Made by a program: the position numbers and the translations under genes
In this document: positions 1 to 8,562 of the stretch, piece after piece
Layout of the letters: each line of letters opens with the position of its first letter
How positions within the stretch are numbered: position 1 is the first letter of the stretch
Source of the DNA: DATBAT01 sp963824805
Lineage (GTDB): Bacteria; Acidobacteriota; Terriglobia; Terriglobales; Acidobacteriaceae
NCBI GenBank assembly: GCA_963824805.1
Contig: CAWGQZ010000029.1
Location: 30,604-94,603 of the forward strand
Length of the DNA stretch: 64,000 nt
Direction of reading: 5' to 3'
Notes under the pieces: model-generated
The model's input: only the letters and a program-made list of their open reading frames with translations
Told to the model about the DNA's origin: nothing
The model's database searches: none

Positions 1-643
1 AGCGAGCATGAGGTTTGTTCGCGATGGACAGGTTCTAGGGCTGGGCTCGGGCTCGACTGCAGACTACGCCATCCGCCAAATCGGGGAGCTAGTTCGCTCC
101 GGCCTCAAAATCATCGGCATCCCCGCTTCGTTTCGCAGCCGCGACTTGGCTGCCGAGAGCGGCATTCCATTGGCCACATTAGACGAATATCCCGAGATCG
201 ACCTTACGATTGACGGAGCGGATGAAGTTTCGCCCAGCCTCCATTTGATCAAGGGCGGCGGTGGCGCGCTGCTAATGGAAAAGATTATCGCTTCGGTGTC
301 GAAACAGTTCGTGGTAATCGGCGACCACACCAAACAAGTCTCTTTCTTAGGACGTGCCCCAGTGCCGGTGGAGATTATTCCTCAGGCGCAAGCACCACTG
401 GCTAGAAAATTGACCGCGATGGGCGCCTTTGTGCAGTTGCGACAGTATACATTCGGCAATCCCTACGTCACGGAAGAGGGCCACCAGATTCTGGATTGCC
501 TGTTCAATGAGATCCCAGATCCTCAGGAACTTGGACACAAGCTAGATTCCATCCCGGGCGTGGTTGAGCATGGGTTGTTCGTTGGGATGGCGAATGTGGT
601 TTTGATCGCCAAGGACACCGAGGTTATTGAGTTGACGCGGTAG
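1..643 (+). CDS. rpiA: Ribose-5-phosphate isomerase A (5' end outside window)
   Basis: Interconverts ribose-5-phosphate and ribulose-5-phosphate in the non-oxidative pentose phosphate pathway (cytosolic). The reading frame is open from the window edge; the ATG at 8 is probably internal because RpiA proteins normally carry about 15-20 residues before the phosphate-binding GSGSTA loop, which here lies only about 12 residues in. Also visible are DGADEV and the glycine-rich KGGGGAL segment with a following Glu, both family signatures. The C-terminus is complete. It converges with the cysteine-desulfurase-like gene, with a hairpin between the two stops. Confidence 0.93.
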   Translation, partial: ASMRFVRDGQVLGLGSGSTADYAIRQIGELVRSGLKIIGIPASFRSRDLAAESGIPLATLDEYPEIDLTIDGADEVSPSLHLIKGGGGALLMEKIIASVSKQFVVIGDHTKQVSFLGRAPVPVEIIPQAQAPLARKLTAMGAFVQLRQYTFGNPYVTEEGHQILDCLFNEIPDPQELGHKLDSIPGVVEHGLFVGMANVVLIAKDTEVIELTR

Positions 644-703
644 AGGCACTCTTGTCGGTTTGCCCGAAGTGGCAATGCTGGGAGTCTTTTCACTATGTTG
701 CCG

Positions 704-2008
704 TTAGACGGGGCGAAGCCCCGTCTCTAACACAATTTCGTTCAGGGCCTGCAACAAACCATCTACCTCCTCCGCAGTGTTGTAGTGGGCCAGACCGATT
801 CGCAGAAAGCCTCCGTCTTTTTCTACGTCGAGGCGCTCGGTCAAGCTCAGGGCGTAGTAGTTGCCGTCCCAGGTAAAAAAGCCTTGTTCGCCTAATCTTG
901 TGGAAAGCTCCAGCGGCGTGTGTCCGTCGATTCTCACTGCTACCGTTGGGCAACGTTGATCGAAGCGTTTGTCGTCGGTTATGCCGTATAGCTTCAATCC
1001 TCGAATCTCGAGCAATCCCCGGATCAGACTCTCCCCTAACGTCCGCTCATGTTGCCGGATTGCACCATAGGCCACCAGTAAGGCTTCGCGCCGAGTTTTG
1101 CATGGGCGCAACGCGCGTCCAAGGTCGGCCAGGTAGTCGACGCAGGCGGTAATTCCGGCGATGCATTCGTGATTGAGTGTGCCCCATTCCCAACGCAAGG
1201 GGACGGCCTCGCTATTGGCGCGCAGTTTGTAAGGCCGCAGGCGCTGCAGGTGCTCGCGCTTTCCGTAAAGGATCCCCATGTGCGGTCCGAAGAATTTGTA
1301 GCTTGAGCAGACCAGAAAATCGCAGTCGATCGCGCGTACATCGATGGGGCCGTGTGGCGTGTAGTGGACAGCGTCGATGTAGGCCAGCGCGCCCTTCGCG
1401 TGGGCAAGTTTCACGATTTGGGCAACGTCGTTGATGGTACCGACTGCGTTCGAGGCATATCCCACGGCCACAAGTTTGGTGCGCGGTGTGATTTTTCGCG
1501 CCAGGTCGTCCATGTCGAGGGTGCAGTCGCTTTCGTGAATCTCCGCCCGCTGGATCTTGACGCCCATCTCTTCCAAAGCCAGCCACGGAGAGACATTGGC
1601 GTCGTGGTCAAGGTGGGTCAATAGAATTTCGTCGCCCGCCTTTAATTCACGGCCCATGGCGCGGCTCACGGCGTAGGTGAGCGTGGTCATGTTGGGCCCG
1701 AAGACTACTTCGTCGGGATCGCTGTTGAACAGGTCCGCCATGGCGGCGCGGGCGCCGTCGATGACCGCATTGGTGCGGTGGCTGGTGGCGTAGGCGCCAT
1801 TGGTGTTCGCGTTAGCAAGCTTCAGGTAATCAGAGATGGCGTCGATGACGCGCTGCGGAACCTGGGTGCCGCCGGGGCCATCGAGGAATACGGCGGGATG
1901 ACCGTTTACGGTCTGGCTCAGGGATGGAAATTGTGCGCGAAGGCTTACCAGGTCGAGCCCAGCGGCATCTTTGAATGTGGTTGCCATGGATTTGGGGATT
2001 ATATCCAT
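704..2008 (-). CDS. Cysteine desulfurase-like PLP enzyme (class V aminotransferase fold)
   Basis: A 434-aa fold-type I PLP enzyme of the SufS/NifS-like group, closest in style to the stand-alone cysteine-desulfurase-like subfamily rather than IscS. The N-terminal FLDGPGGTQVP and HRTNAVIDGARAAMADLF segments, the His of THLDHDANVSPW and the Schiff-base Lys in SSYKFFGPHMG (about residues 245-255) support this. No suf or isc genes lie nearby, so a role in Fe-S assembly is not implied; the substrate is unknown. Start is uncertain: ATG at 2008 or a second ATG at 1987; neither has a clear ribosome-binding site. The last codons form part of a terminator-like hairpin. Confidence 0.88.
   Translation of the reverse strand: MDIIPKSMATTFKDAAGLDLVSLRAQFPSLSQTVNGHPAVFLDGPGGTQVPQRVIDAISDYLKLANANTNGAYATSHRTNAVIDGARAAMADLFNSDPDEVVFGPNMTTLTYAVSRAMGRELKAGDEILLTHLDHDANVSPWLALEEMGVKIQRAEIHESDCTLDMDDLARKITPRTKLVAVGYASNAVGTINDVAQIVKLAHAKGALAYIDAVHYTPHGPIDVRAIDCDFLVCSSYKFFGPHMGILYGKREHLQRLRPYKLRANSEAVPLRWEWGTLNHECIAGITACVDYLADLGRALRPCKTRREALLVAYGAIRQHERTLGESLIRGLLEIRGLKLYGITDDKRFDQRCPTVAVRIDGHTPLELSTRLGEQGFFTWDGNYYALSLTERLDVEKDGGFLRIGLAHYNTAEEVDGLLQALNEIVLETGLRPV
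706..726. terminator. Perfect 9-bp hairpin with GAA loop between convergent genes
   Basis: Two 9-base arms (706-714 and 718-726) are perfectly complementary around a GAA loop. The hairpin begins inside the stop codon of the minus-strand PLP-enzyme gene and lies 63 bases past the rpiA stop, so it could stop transcription from both sides. There is no strong T-tract, so the terminator role is inferred from position and stem strength. A second hairpin of identical architecture lies at 20601-20621. Confidence 0.5.
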
Positions 2009-2256
2009 TTCAATTCGGCTCGGCAGTCGCCGGAGCTGGAATGACGGCGACTCGCCTGCACTTCGAAGGAATCTGGTTCTGCATTGAGCTTATCAACCCG
2101 AGCGGTATACAGTTCGCTCGTGTTGGATTGGTCTTAAGCGTTTGGCGTTCTTCGTTCCCTCTTTCCCCCATCGGCCGCTGTGAATCAGCCATTTCTGGCC
2201 CGGCCTCGTTTTACGAAAGCAAATCACTCAGCTCTTGCGAAAACGAGGAGAACACT

Positions 2257-2382
2257 ATGCTGAAGAGATTCAGTTTGGGTCTGGCTATGTTCGCAAGCAG
2301 ATCTCAAAATCCGTATTGGGCGAGGCTTTTGCCGGATTTTCACACTTACGTAAACCGGGAAGAAATCACCGGCCGCATCTAG
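2257..2382 (+). pseudogene. Possible 5' remnant of a secreted-protein gene
   Basis: A well-formed translation start (GAGGAGAA, then ATG at 2257) begins a signal-peptide-like MLKRFSLGLAMFAS, but the reading changes character at once and stops after 41 residues. This looks like the surviving start of an exported-protein gene whose body was deleted. No homologue is recognised; it could also be chance. Confidence 0.3.
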
Positions 2383-3091
2383 AACGCAGCAACCCCGCCT
2401 AAAACGCTATTTTTCTGCCCCCTTCAAACCACCCCGGAAATAACTGCACAACATCTAGTTCAGGAGTATGTGAATGGCGTGCACTCGATTGCAAATAAAA
2501 GCAGATAGAGGCGCGCCATTTTCATTGACTGTAAAAATAGAAGGAGTAAAAACAAACTCGTTCTTCGACAGCTTCTGAAGTTTTCCCGGTTGGCGCGGCG
2601 TCCGGGGCTCAAGCGAAGGTCACGTTCCACGTTGCAAAACGATGGAACGAGGGTCAGCAAGGGTCTATAGCAAAGCGCTGGTTGAGGCGAACAGGAAGAT
2701 ATGAGAAGGCAGGATAGAGTCCCGAGGCGTTAGGCTGATTTGTCCGGTTGGCGGTAAGCCCGGAGCCCGAGTGGAGATCGCGCGACGTGACCCCTCAAAA
2801 GGAAGCGGCGAGAGCAGGTCAAGCAAGGGTCTAAAGCGAGCTACTGGTCGAGACGAATGAGCTTAACACCACCTCGGGACTCTTATTTTTGTTGGCCCAA
2901 GGTTCTGGTCTTTCTCGCCAATCGTCGACCCATCACGGGACGTCCGTCAATCCGCCGCCGGTCTTTCCCGGCAAGAAGTCTGCTTTGGACAGGATCAAAC
3001 AGCAGATTCCGGGCGCCGATAAACCGCGCTGCGCAATAACAATACTGTTGAAGCTTCGTCTCCGCAGGGATTGGCGATGGATCTAAAAAAC
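2383..3091. other. Gene-poor interval
   Basis: Only short open frames occur on either strand, none with a recognisable product or good start signals. The interval holds the diverged tandem repeat listed separately and ends at the stop of pyrC. Confidence 0.5.
2584..2862. repeat. Diverged tandem repeat, two copies about 165 bp apart
   Basis: Copy 1 (about 2584-2693) and copy 2 (about 2742-2862) share short identical blocks in the same order: CCGGTTGGCG near the left end, then AGCAAGGGTCTA followed by AAGCG and a CTGGT-GAG-CGAA pattern at the right end. Between the blocks the copies are only loosely alike. No protein reading explains the repeat. Confidence 0.4.
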
Positions 3092-4399
3092 CTAATCGGC
3101 CCGATAGACAATTCTTCCGCTTACGATTGTCGCGATGACTTTTCCTGTCATCTGCCAGCCATCGAAGGGGGAGTTGTGCGACTTTGATATCGACTTGGCG
3201 GCTTCGTAGGTCCAGCGCTTTTTGGGATCGAGGATGGTGACATCGGCGTGGCATCCGCGGGTTAGAGTGCCGCGCGCTCGGAGATCGACTACGTGCGCCG
3301 GACCCGAGGTAAATAGCTCAACTACGCGCGCCACAGGCATCTTTGCCTTTCCGTGCAGCTCCGAGATTGCCAAGCCTACGGCTGTTTCCAGGCCGGTCAC
3401 ACCGAAGGCGGCGCGTTCGAATTCGATGATCTTTTCGTGAGGGGCATGCGGCGCGTGGTCGGTGGCGATGGCGTCAATTGTGCCGTCGGCCAGCGCCACC
3501 AGGATGGCCTCCCGATCGGCGCCTGAGCGCAGCGGCGGATTCATCTTGAAGTTGGTGTTGTAATCGGGAATGTCGGCGTCGGTAAGCGCCAAGTGATGCG
3601 GCGTGACCTCGCAAGTGACGCGCGCTTTGCTGCGTTTGCCACGGCGCACTGCCTTCAGGGCGTCTGCGGTGGAAAGATGGGCCACGTGGAGGCGGGCCCC
3701 GCTGAACTGCTGGGCGAGTTGCACATCCCGCTCCACGATTGATGCTTCTGCATCGGTTCCCATGCCGCGAAGTCCTAGCCGAAACGAGGTAGGGCTTTCA
3801 TTCAACGACGCGTTGGCGGTCATGCGGGTATCTTCGGCGTGCTGAATTACAGTCAGGCTGAGTTCGCCCGACAGGCGAAGGGTTTCGCGCATGATGTCAT
3901 CGCCTAGAATGGGTTTGCCGTCATCGGTTACGGCAACCGCCCCCGCACGCTGCAGGGAACGAAAATCGGTGAGCACTGCGCCTTTGCTGGCTTTGGTGGC
4001 TGCTGCGATGGGAAACACGTTGACCACCGCTCCCCGGTCAGGATGTTGCAGCCAGGTGACCCAGTCGGCGGAATCAACCACGGGATGAGTATTCGGCATG
4101 CAGCACACCGAAGTAAACCCACCCGCTGCTGCGGCCGCGGTTCCGGTGGCGATGGTTTCTTTGTAGGCTTGGCCGGGTTCACGCAGGTGAACGTGGAGGT
4201 CGATGAACCCAGGGGCAACGATCAGTCCCCGGGCGTCGAATTTCTCGTCGGCGGCACCGCGAATTTTATTTGGAGCCGCGACTTCGGCGACGCGCCCATC
4301 GCGCAACAGAACATCCATGGGCGCGTCAATCCTGGCGGCGGGGTCAATCAAGTGGCCGCCCTTAATCAGCAGACTGCGATTTTCTTTGCGTTGGGTCAC
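3092..4399 (-). CDS. pyrC: Dihydroorotase
   Basis: Zinc amidohydrolase (435 aa) forming dihydroorotate from N-carbamoyl-aspartate, step 3 of pyrimidine synthesis, in the cytosol. Metal-binding DLHVHLREPGQ lies near residue 65; the ATDHAPHAPHEK block with the catalytic Asp lies near residue 315; length is typical of the long bacterial type I enzyme. GTG start at 4399, one base beyond the pyrB stop, so translation is probably coupled. Third gene of a minus-strand pyrR-pyrB-pyrC operon. Confidence 0.96.
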   Translation of the reverse strand: MTQRKENRSLLIKGGHLIDPAARIDAPMDVLLRDGRVAEVAAPNKIRGAADEKFDARGLIVAPGFIDLHVHLREPGQAYKETIATGTAAAAAGGFTSVCCMPNTHPVVDSADWVTWLQHPDRGAVVNVFPIAAATKASKGAVLTDFRSLQRAGAVAVTDDGKPILGDDIMRETLRLSGELSLTVIQHAEDTRMTANASLNESPTSFRLGLRGMGTDAEASIVERDVQLAQQFSGARLHVAHLSTADALKAVRRGKRSKARVTCEVTPHHLALTDADIPDYNTNFKMNPPLRSGADREAILVALADGTIDAIATDHAPHAPHEKIIEFERAAFGVTGLETAVGLAISELHGKAKMPVARVVELFTSGPAHVVDLRARGTLTRGCHADVTILDPKKRWTYEAAKSISKSHNSPFDGWQMTGKVIATIVSGRIVYRAD

Positions 4400-4400
4400 G

Positions 4401-5351
4401 TTAACCGGATCTTCCCAGAGCCTTTGCCAGAATCGCCATGCGTACCGGCACTCCGTTGCGAACTTCTTCGACGATCACCGACTGCGGGCAATCGGCCACA
4501 TCCCAGGTCAATTCGAGGCCTCGAATAATCGGGCCGGGATGCATCAGCAGGGCATCGCGCTTGGCCTGCTTCAGCCGCGCCATCGTCATCTGGTAACGGC
4601 TGATGTAATCCTGCAAACTGATTTTTGTCCCCGCCAGCCGCTCTTTTTGCACGCGCAGCACCATAACTACGTCCGCGCCATGGACGGCGTCTTCGACAGT
4701 GCGGGTAATGTGTAGGCCGGGCGCCAGCGTTGTGGCCAGCTCGGGTAGAAACTCCTGTGGACCGCAGAGAGTAATCCTTGCTCCAAACTTCGTCAGCAGG
4801 TGGACAGCGGAGCGCGCCACACGGCTGTGAAAAATGTCGCCCACAATTGCGACCTGCAGCCCCTTCAAGGTCTTCTTGTGCTTGAGGATCGTGTACGCGT
4901 CGAGCAGGCTTTGTGAAGGATGCTCGTGCATGCCGTCCCCTGCATTGACAACGGGGATGTCGAGATGCTCGGCCATCAGCTGTGCCGCGCCGGCGTTGGG
5001 ATGGCGGATGACGATGAGGTCCGCGCCCACCGCACGCAGGGTGTAGGCGGTATCAAGCAGCGATTCGCCTTTTTCGATGCTTGATCCGCTGGAGAGCACC
5101 AGCGTGGTCATGGCGCCCAATGACTTGGCGGCAATTTCAAACGAGCTGCGGGTACGGGTAGAGGCCTCGTAAAAGAGCAGTAGCACGCGCTTGCCGCGCA
5201 ACAGTGGCCGCGGCTTGTTGGGGTTCATCCGCCGGGCCAGCGCCAACAAATTCGTGATCTCGGCGACGGGCAGGTGCTCAATCCCGAGCAAGGAACCGCG
5301 TGAGACCGCAGGAGCAGCGGATTTTTTTGCCCGGCTTGCCGAGGCGGCCAC
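4401..5351 (-). CDS. pyrB: Aspartate carbamoyltransferase catalytic subunit
   Basis: Condenses carbamoyl phosphate with aspartate, the committed step of pyrimidine synthesis. The 316-aa protein carries the carbamoyl-phosphate loop YEASTRTRSSFE (about residues 59-70), HPSQSLLDAYTI near residue 143 and a C-terminal HPGP...RG block. GTG start at 5351 with GGAGG about 8 bases upstream; a lysine/alanine-rich stretch of about 20 residues precedes the fold. No pyrI regulatory subunit is adjacent. It sits between pyrR and pyrC. Confidence 0.96.
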   Translation of the reverse strand: MAASASRAKKSAAPAVSRGSLLGIEHLPVAEITNLLALARRMNPNKPRPLLRGKRVLLLFYEASTRTRSSFEIAAKSLGAMTTLVLSSGSSIEKGESLLDTAYTLRAVGADLIVIRHPNAGAAQLMAEHLDIPVVNAGDGMHEHPSQSLLDAYTILKHKKTLKGLQVAIVGDIFHSRVARSAVHLLTKFGARITLCGPQEFLPELATTLAPGLHITRTVEDAVHGADVVMVLRVQKERLAGTKISLQDYISRYQMTMARLKQAKRDALLMHPGPIIRGLELTWDVADCPQSVIVEEVRNGVPVRMAILAKALGRSG

Positions 5352-5397
5352 CCCAACCTCCGTATAGATAGCTGAAGATCAAATATCAACGGACGTA

Positions 5398-5985
5398 CTA
5401 CTCTCGTTCGACCATGACGACTTTGTCGACGTTATCTACTTCTCTCAACTGAACTTTGATGATCTCTTTCGCCGTGGTCTGCACTTTGCGGCCGACAAAT
5501 GTGGCTTCGATGGGGAGCTCGCGATGGCCACGATCGATCAATACGCAGAGCTGTACCTTGCGCGGGCGACCGTGCTTGAACAAGGCATCCATGGCGGCAC
5601 GGGTAGTGCGTCCGGTGTAGAGAACGTCGTCGACCAGAATGATGTCCATGCCGGCAATCGAGAACGAAAACTCCGTCTTTTGCACAATCGGCTTCGGCCC
5701 AAGAGTCGACAGGTCGTCGCGGTACAGCGTGATATCGAGCGTGCCTACCGGCACCGGTTTCTTTTCGATCCGGCGGATGATCTCGGCCAGGCGTTGCGCT
5801 ATGGGCACGCCGCGCTGGCGGATCCCGACCAGTCCCAGATTCTCGGCTCCGTTATCTTTTTCGATGATTTCATGCGCCAGGCGCACCAGGGTCCGCTCGA
5901 TTTCCGAGGCGGACATGAGCTGAGACTTCTCCCGGAGATGGGGGTTTTGTGCCGATGATTTTGCAGACATGGAACGCTGAATCAT
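5398..5985 (-). CDS. pyrR: Bifunctional pyr-operon regulator / uracil phosphoribosyltransferase
   Basis: PyrR-family type I phosphoribosyltransferase. The PRPP loop DIILVDDVLYTGRTTRAA (about residues 112-129) and DITLYRDDLS are diagnostic. PyrR proteins bind pyr mRNA in a UMP-dependent way and can make UMP from uracil. First gene of the pyrR-pyrB-pyrC operon. About 30 N-terminal residues before MSASEIERT are unusual; start may be 5985 or 5970, whereas 5916 would make the first helix too short. I could not recognise a PyrR-binding loop upstream, so the mode of regulation is not shown by the sequence. Confidence 0.93.
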   Translation of the reverse strand: MIQRSMSAKSSAQNPHLREKSQLMSASEIERTLVRLAHEIIEKDNGAENLGLVGIRQRGVPIAQRLAEIIRRIEKKPVPVGTLDITLYRDDLSTLGPKPIVQKTEFSFSIAGMDIILVDDVLYTGRTTRAAMDALFKHGRPRKVQLCVLIDRGHRELPIEATFVGRKVQTTAKEIIKVQLREVDNVDKVVMVERE

Positions 5986-6103
5986 ACGTGGGGTTGGTGT
6001 TTTGGGGCAAGGGGATGGAACTCACTCCGTGGAACTCAGGTCCCGCCGGTGGTTATGGTCGTGCATAGCGCAAACTCGAACCCCTAACCGCAGAGGCCAC
6101 AGA

Positions 6104-6628
6104 TTACACAGAGGACTGGCGCTCCTGCCGGTAGGACTCTTTATAGCCCAGGTAATTGTTGGCGTAACGCATGATCGATTCTGCGTCTTTTTGTTCCAGC
6201 TTGCGGACGAACCGGCCTGGGGAGCCCATCCATAGCGATTCGGGCTCGACGATGGTTCTCTCGGGGATTAGGGTTCCGGCTGCGATGATGGAGCCTGCCC
6301 CAATACGGGCTCCATTGAGGATGATTGAGCCCATGCCGATCAGGCAGCGATCTTCGATGGTGCATCCATGCAGGACGACGGTATGTCCCACGGTGACGTA
6401 CTCGCCCAGATGCACCCCGTACTGCTCTTTCATTCCGTGGAGGACACTGCAATCCTGAACGTTGGAGTTGGCGCCGACGCGGATGGAGTGCACGTCGCCG
6501 CGCAGAACGGCGTTCATCCAGATGCTGGCGTTCTCGCCGAGGACTACATCTCCAATGATTTGGGCAGAGTCGTCTATGTAGCAGGAGGCTGGGATGGTGG
6601 GCCGGGTGCCTTGATAGGAACGAATCAT
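6104..6628 (-). CDS. Gamma-class carbonic anhydrase-like hexapeptide protein
   Basis: Left-handed beta-helix protein of the YrdA/PaaY/Cam-like group, 174 aa from the ATG at 6628. Repeated hexapeptide turns run through residues 15-140. The probable zinc histidines lie in CSVLHG and GHTVVLHGC, spaced as in the family, with a following RCLIGMGSIILNGA. Members hydrate CO2 or are inactive scaffolds; activity cannot be told from sequence. In-frame codons upstream to 6700 are unlikely to be translated, because MIRSYQGTRPTI matches a normal start. Confidence 0.85.
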   Translation of the reverse strand: MIRSYQGTRPTIPASCYIDDSAQIIGDVVLGENASIWMNAVLRGDVHSIRVGANSNVQDCSVLHGMKEQYGVHLGEYVTVGHTVVLHGCTIEDRCLIGMGSIILNGARIGAGSIIAAGTLIPERTIVEPESLWMGSPGRFVRKLEQKDAESIMRYANNYLGYKESYRQERQSSV

Positions 6629-6728
6629 ATATTTGAAAAAATAACACGAGGAGCATTTAGGGCGGAGGTAGCATCCAGGCTGCCCTCCTCCTTCTGGCAA
6701 AGGTTCGCTCTGTCATCCCGACGAAGGC

Positions 6729-6791
6729 TTAGGGTTGGAAAGAGTGGGATTGATGAGGAAATAAATCGTTGTGGGGAGGAGCCAACCCTAA
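6729..6791. repeat. Inverted repeat, 10-bp arms
   Basis: TTAGGGTTGG at 6729-6738 is the exact complement of CCAACCCTAA at 6782-6791, with about 43 bases between; the right arm overlaps the stop codon of the next minus-strand gene and is followed by a T-run on the plus strand. It may end transcription between the two minus-strand genes or be a remnant of a dispersed element. Confidence 0.4.
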
Positions 6792-8470
6792 TTTTTTGGC
6801 AGCATCTCTTTGCCCTTGATTCCCTCGCCTTCGACCACCGTATAAATGAAATCGGAGGGCACCTCGCGCAGGGTCTCCACCTTCCCGCTGGGCCAGCGGA
6901 TTGTGACTTCATCCATCTTTGATTCCTGTGCCAAGCCAAAATGCAAGCGGGGATCGTTGCTGGAAAGATAACTGCCCCCGGCTCGCACTTCATTCATTTG
7001 CGTCAGCTTGCCGGCTTTGACGCTCACTCGACTGCCGATGGCCATGCGGTTGCTCTTGCTTCCCACCAGCTTGAAGAGCACCCGGTGATTTTGATTCCCG
7101 CTTTGATTGATGAGCAGCGTTGGCGTCTTACCGATATTCATGATCAGGACATCGACTTGGCCATCGTTATTGACGTCGCCGAAGGCAGCGCCGCGCTGCG
7201 AGCCGGCTTCGATGCTTGCGAGCGAACTTGAAACGTCATTGAAAGTGCCGTCCTTTGCATTACGGAATAGCAGGATAGGCTCCTGGTAGCGGGCCGCGCC
7301 TGGGATGCTATCCATCTGCGGATAGACATGGCCGTTCACAGCCAGGATGTCGAGCCAGCCGTCGTTATCCATGTCGAAGAATGCGGTGCCCCAACCAACG
7401 GGAAGGAAGGTCGGCTGGGCAAGCTTCGCCCGCCAACTGATGTCTTCGAAGCCGTCTGCTCCAAGATTGTGATAGAGCGTGTCGGCCTGCTCGGTGAAGT
7501 TGGTGACGAAAATTGATAGCCGGCCTTCGTTCAGATAATCGCCGAAATCGACCCCCATCGAACCCTGTTCGAGACCGTCTCCGCTGAGCGCAGCCCCTCC
7601 CAGCATGGCGGTGTCTTCGAAGGTGCCGTCGTGCTTGTTGCGGTAGAGGTAGTTGGGTCCGGCATCGTTGGCGACGTAGAGATCGGGCCAGCCGTCGTTG
7701 TCGTAATCTCCCCAGACCACGCCCAGGCCGTAGCGGTGCTTCGGATCGCTGACGCCGGCCTTTTCGGAGACGTCTTCGAACTTGCCGTTGCCCAGATTGC
7801 GAAACAGAAAGTCGGACTCACCTTGCATTCCCCACGGTCCGCACTGCACCAGGATTCCCTTGAAGCGGCAATTCTTCTCATCGCTGCCGAAGACCGGCAG
7901 GTTGTTCATGTCGAAATGGACGTAGCGGGAGACGAAGAGATCAACTTTGCCGTCGCCATCGTAGTCGGCCCAGGCAGCGCCGGTGCTGAAGCCGCCGACG
8001 GCGAGTCCGGCTTTATCGGTGACGTCTTCAAATTTGCAGTTGCCAAGATTATGGTAGAGCGCGTTCCCGCCGAAGCCGGTGACGTAAATGTCAGGCAGGC
8101 CGTCATTGTCGTAGTCGGCAACGGCCACTCCCATGCCCCAACCTTTGTGGGTCAAGCCTGTCGAGGCGGTGATGTCTTTGAATTTGAGATTGGCTTCCTG
8201 ATGGTAGAGCGTAATCAGCGGATCGCCGCCTTGTTTGAAGCGCTCGATGGTGGATCCGTTCACCGTAATGATGTCGAGCTTGCCGTCATTGTCGCAGTCA
8301 ATGAATCCAACACCGCCACTCATGGATTCGACAATGTAACGTTTTTCGGCGGAGGAAATGTGGGAGACGGTGAGGCCCGCAGATTTAGCGGATTCGCGAA
8401 ATTTAGGAGTTTGGGCAGAAGCAACAACGGATGCCAGCAAAAATATCAACACCCAATGTGGGACGGACAT
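6788..8470 (-). CDS. Secreted FG-GAP/VCBS repeat protein with UnbV (ASPIC) domain
   Basis: CRTAC1-like extracellular or periplasmic protein of about 560 aa. A signal peptide (MSVPHWVLIFLLASVVASAQ) leads the ATG at 8470, chosen over 8500 because it starts the signal peptide and has GGACAGGA upstream. At least six calcium-binding-type DxDxDG loops are visible (DCDNDGKLD, DYDNDGLPD, DYDGDGKVD, DYDNDGWPD, DMDNDGWLD, DVNNDGQVD), predicting a beta-propeller. The C-terminal 70 residues (IRWPSGKVETL) match the UnbV/ASPIC domain. Such proteins are abundant in Acidobacteriota; the ligand is unknown. Confidence 0.9.
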   Translation of the reverse strand: MSVPHWVLIFLLASVVASAQTPKFRESAKSAGLTVSHISSAEKRYIVESMSGGVGFIDCDNDGKLDIITVNGSTIERFKQGGDPLITLYHQEANLKFKDITASTGLTHKGWGMGVAVADYDNDGLPDIYVTGFGGNALYHNLGNCKFEDVTDKAGLAVGGFSTGAAWADYDGDGKVDLFVSRYVHFDMNNLPVFGSDEKNCRFKGILVQCGPWGMQGESDFLFRNLGNGKFEDVSEKAGVSDPKHRYGLGVVWGDYDNDGWPDLYVANDAGPNYLYRNKHDGTFEDTAMLGGAALSGDGLEQGSMGVDFGDYLNEGRLSIFVTNFTEQADTLYHNLGADGFEDISWRAKLAQPTFLPVGWGTAFFDMDNDGWLDILAVNGHVYPQMDSIPGAARYQEPILLFRNAKDGTFNDVSSSLASIEAGSQRGAAFGDVNNDGQVDVLIMNIGKTPTLLINQSGNQNHRVLFKLVGSKSNRMAIGSRVSVKAGKLTQMNEVRAGGSYLSSNDPRLHFGLAQESKMDEVTIRWPSGKVETLREVPSDFIYTVVEGEGIKGKEMLPKN

Positions 8471-8562
8471 TCCTGTCCGCCTGCTTAAATAGGCAAACAC
8501 TCATTTACTATAGCGGGTTTGCCTGATGGGGGAACTCGCGTACGGGGCGATCTGGGGTTCAA

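Noticed and set aside
5986..6103. PyrR-binding attenuator ahead of pyrR
   Set aside because: I could not find the conserved PyrR anti-antiterminator loop; only a generic intergenic repeat (CACAGATTACACAGAGGA) is visible.
7631..8488. Long plus-strand open frame (285 codons)
   Set aside because: It is the complement of the FG-GAP gene; its Val/Ala/Asp-rich content comes from repeated calcium-loop codons, and there are no start signals.
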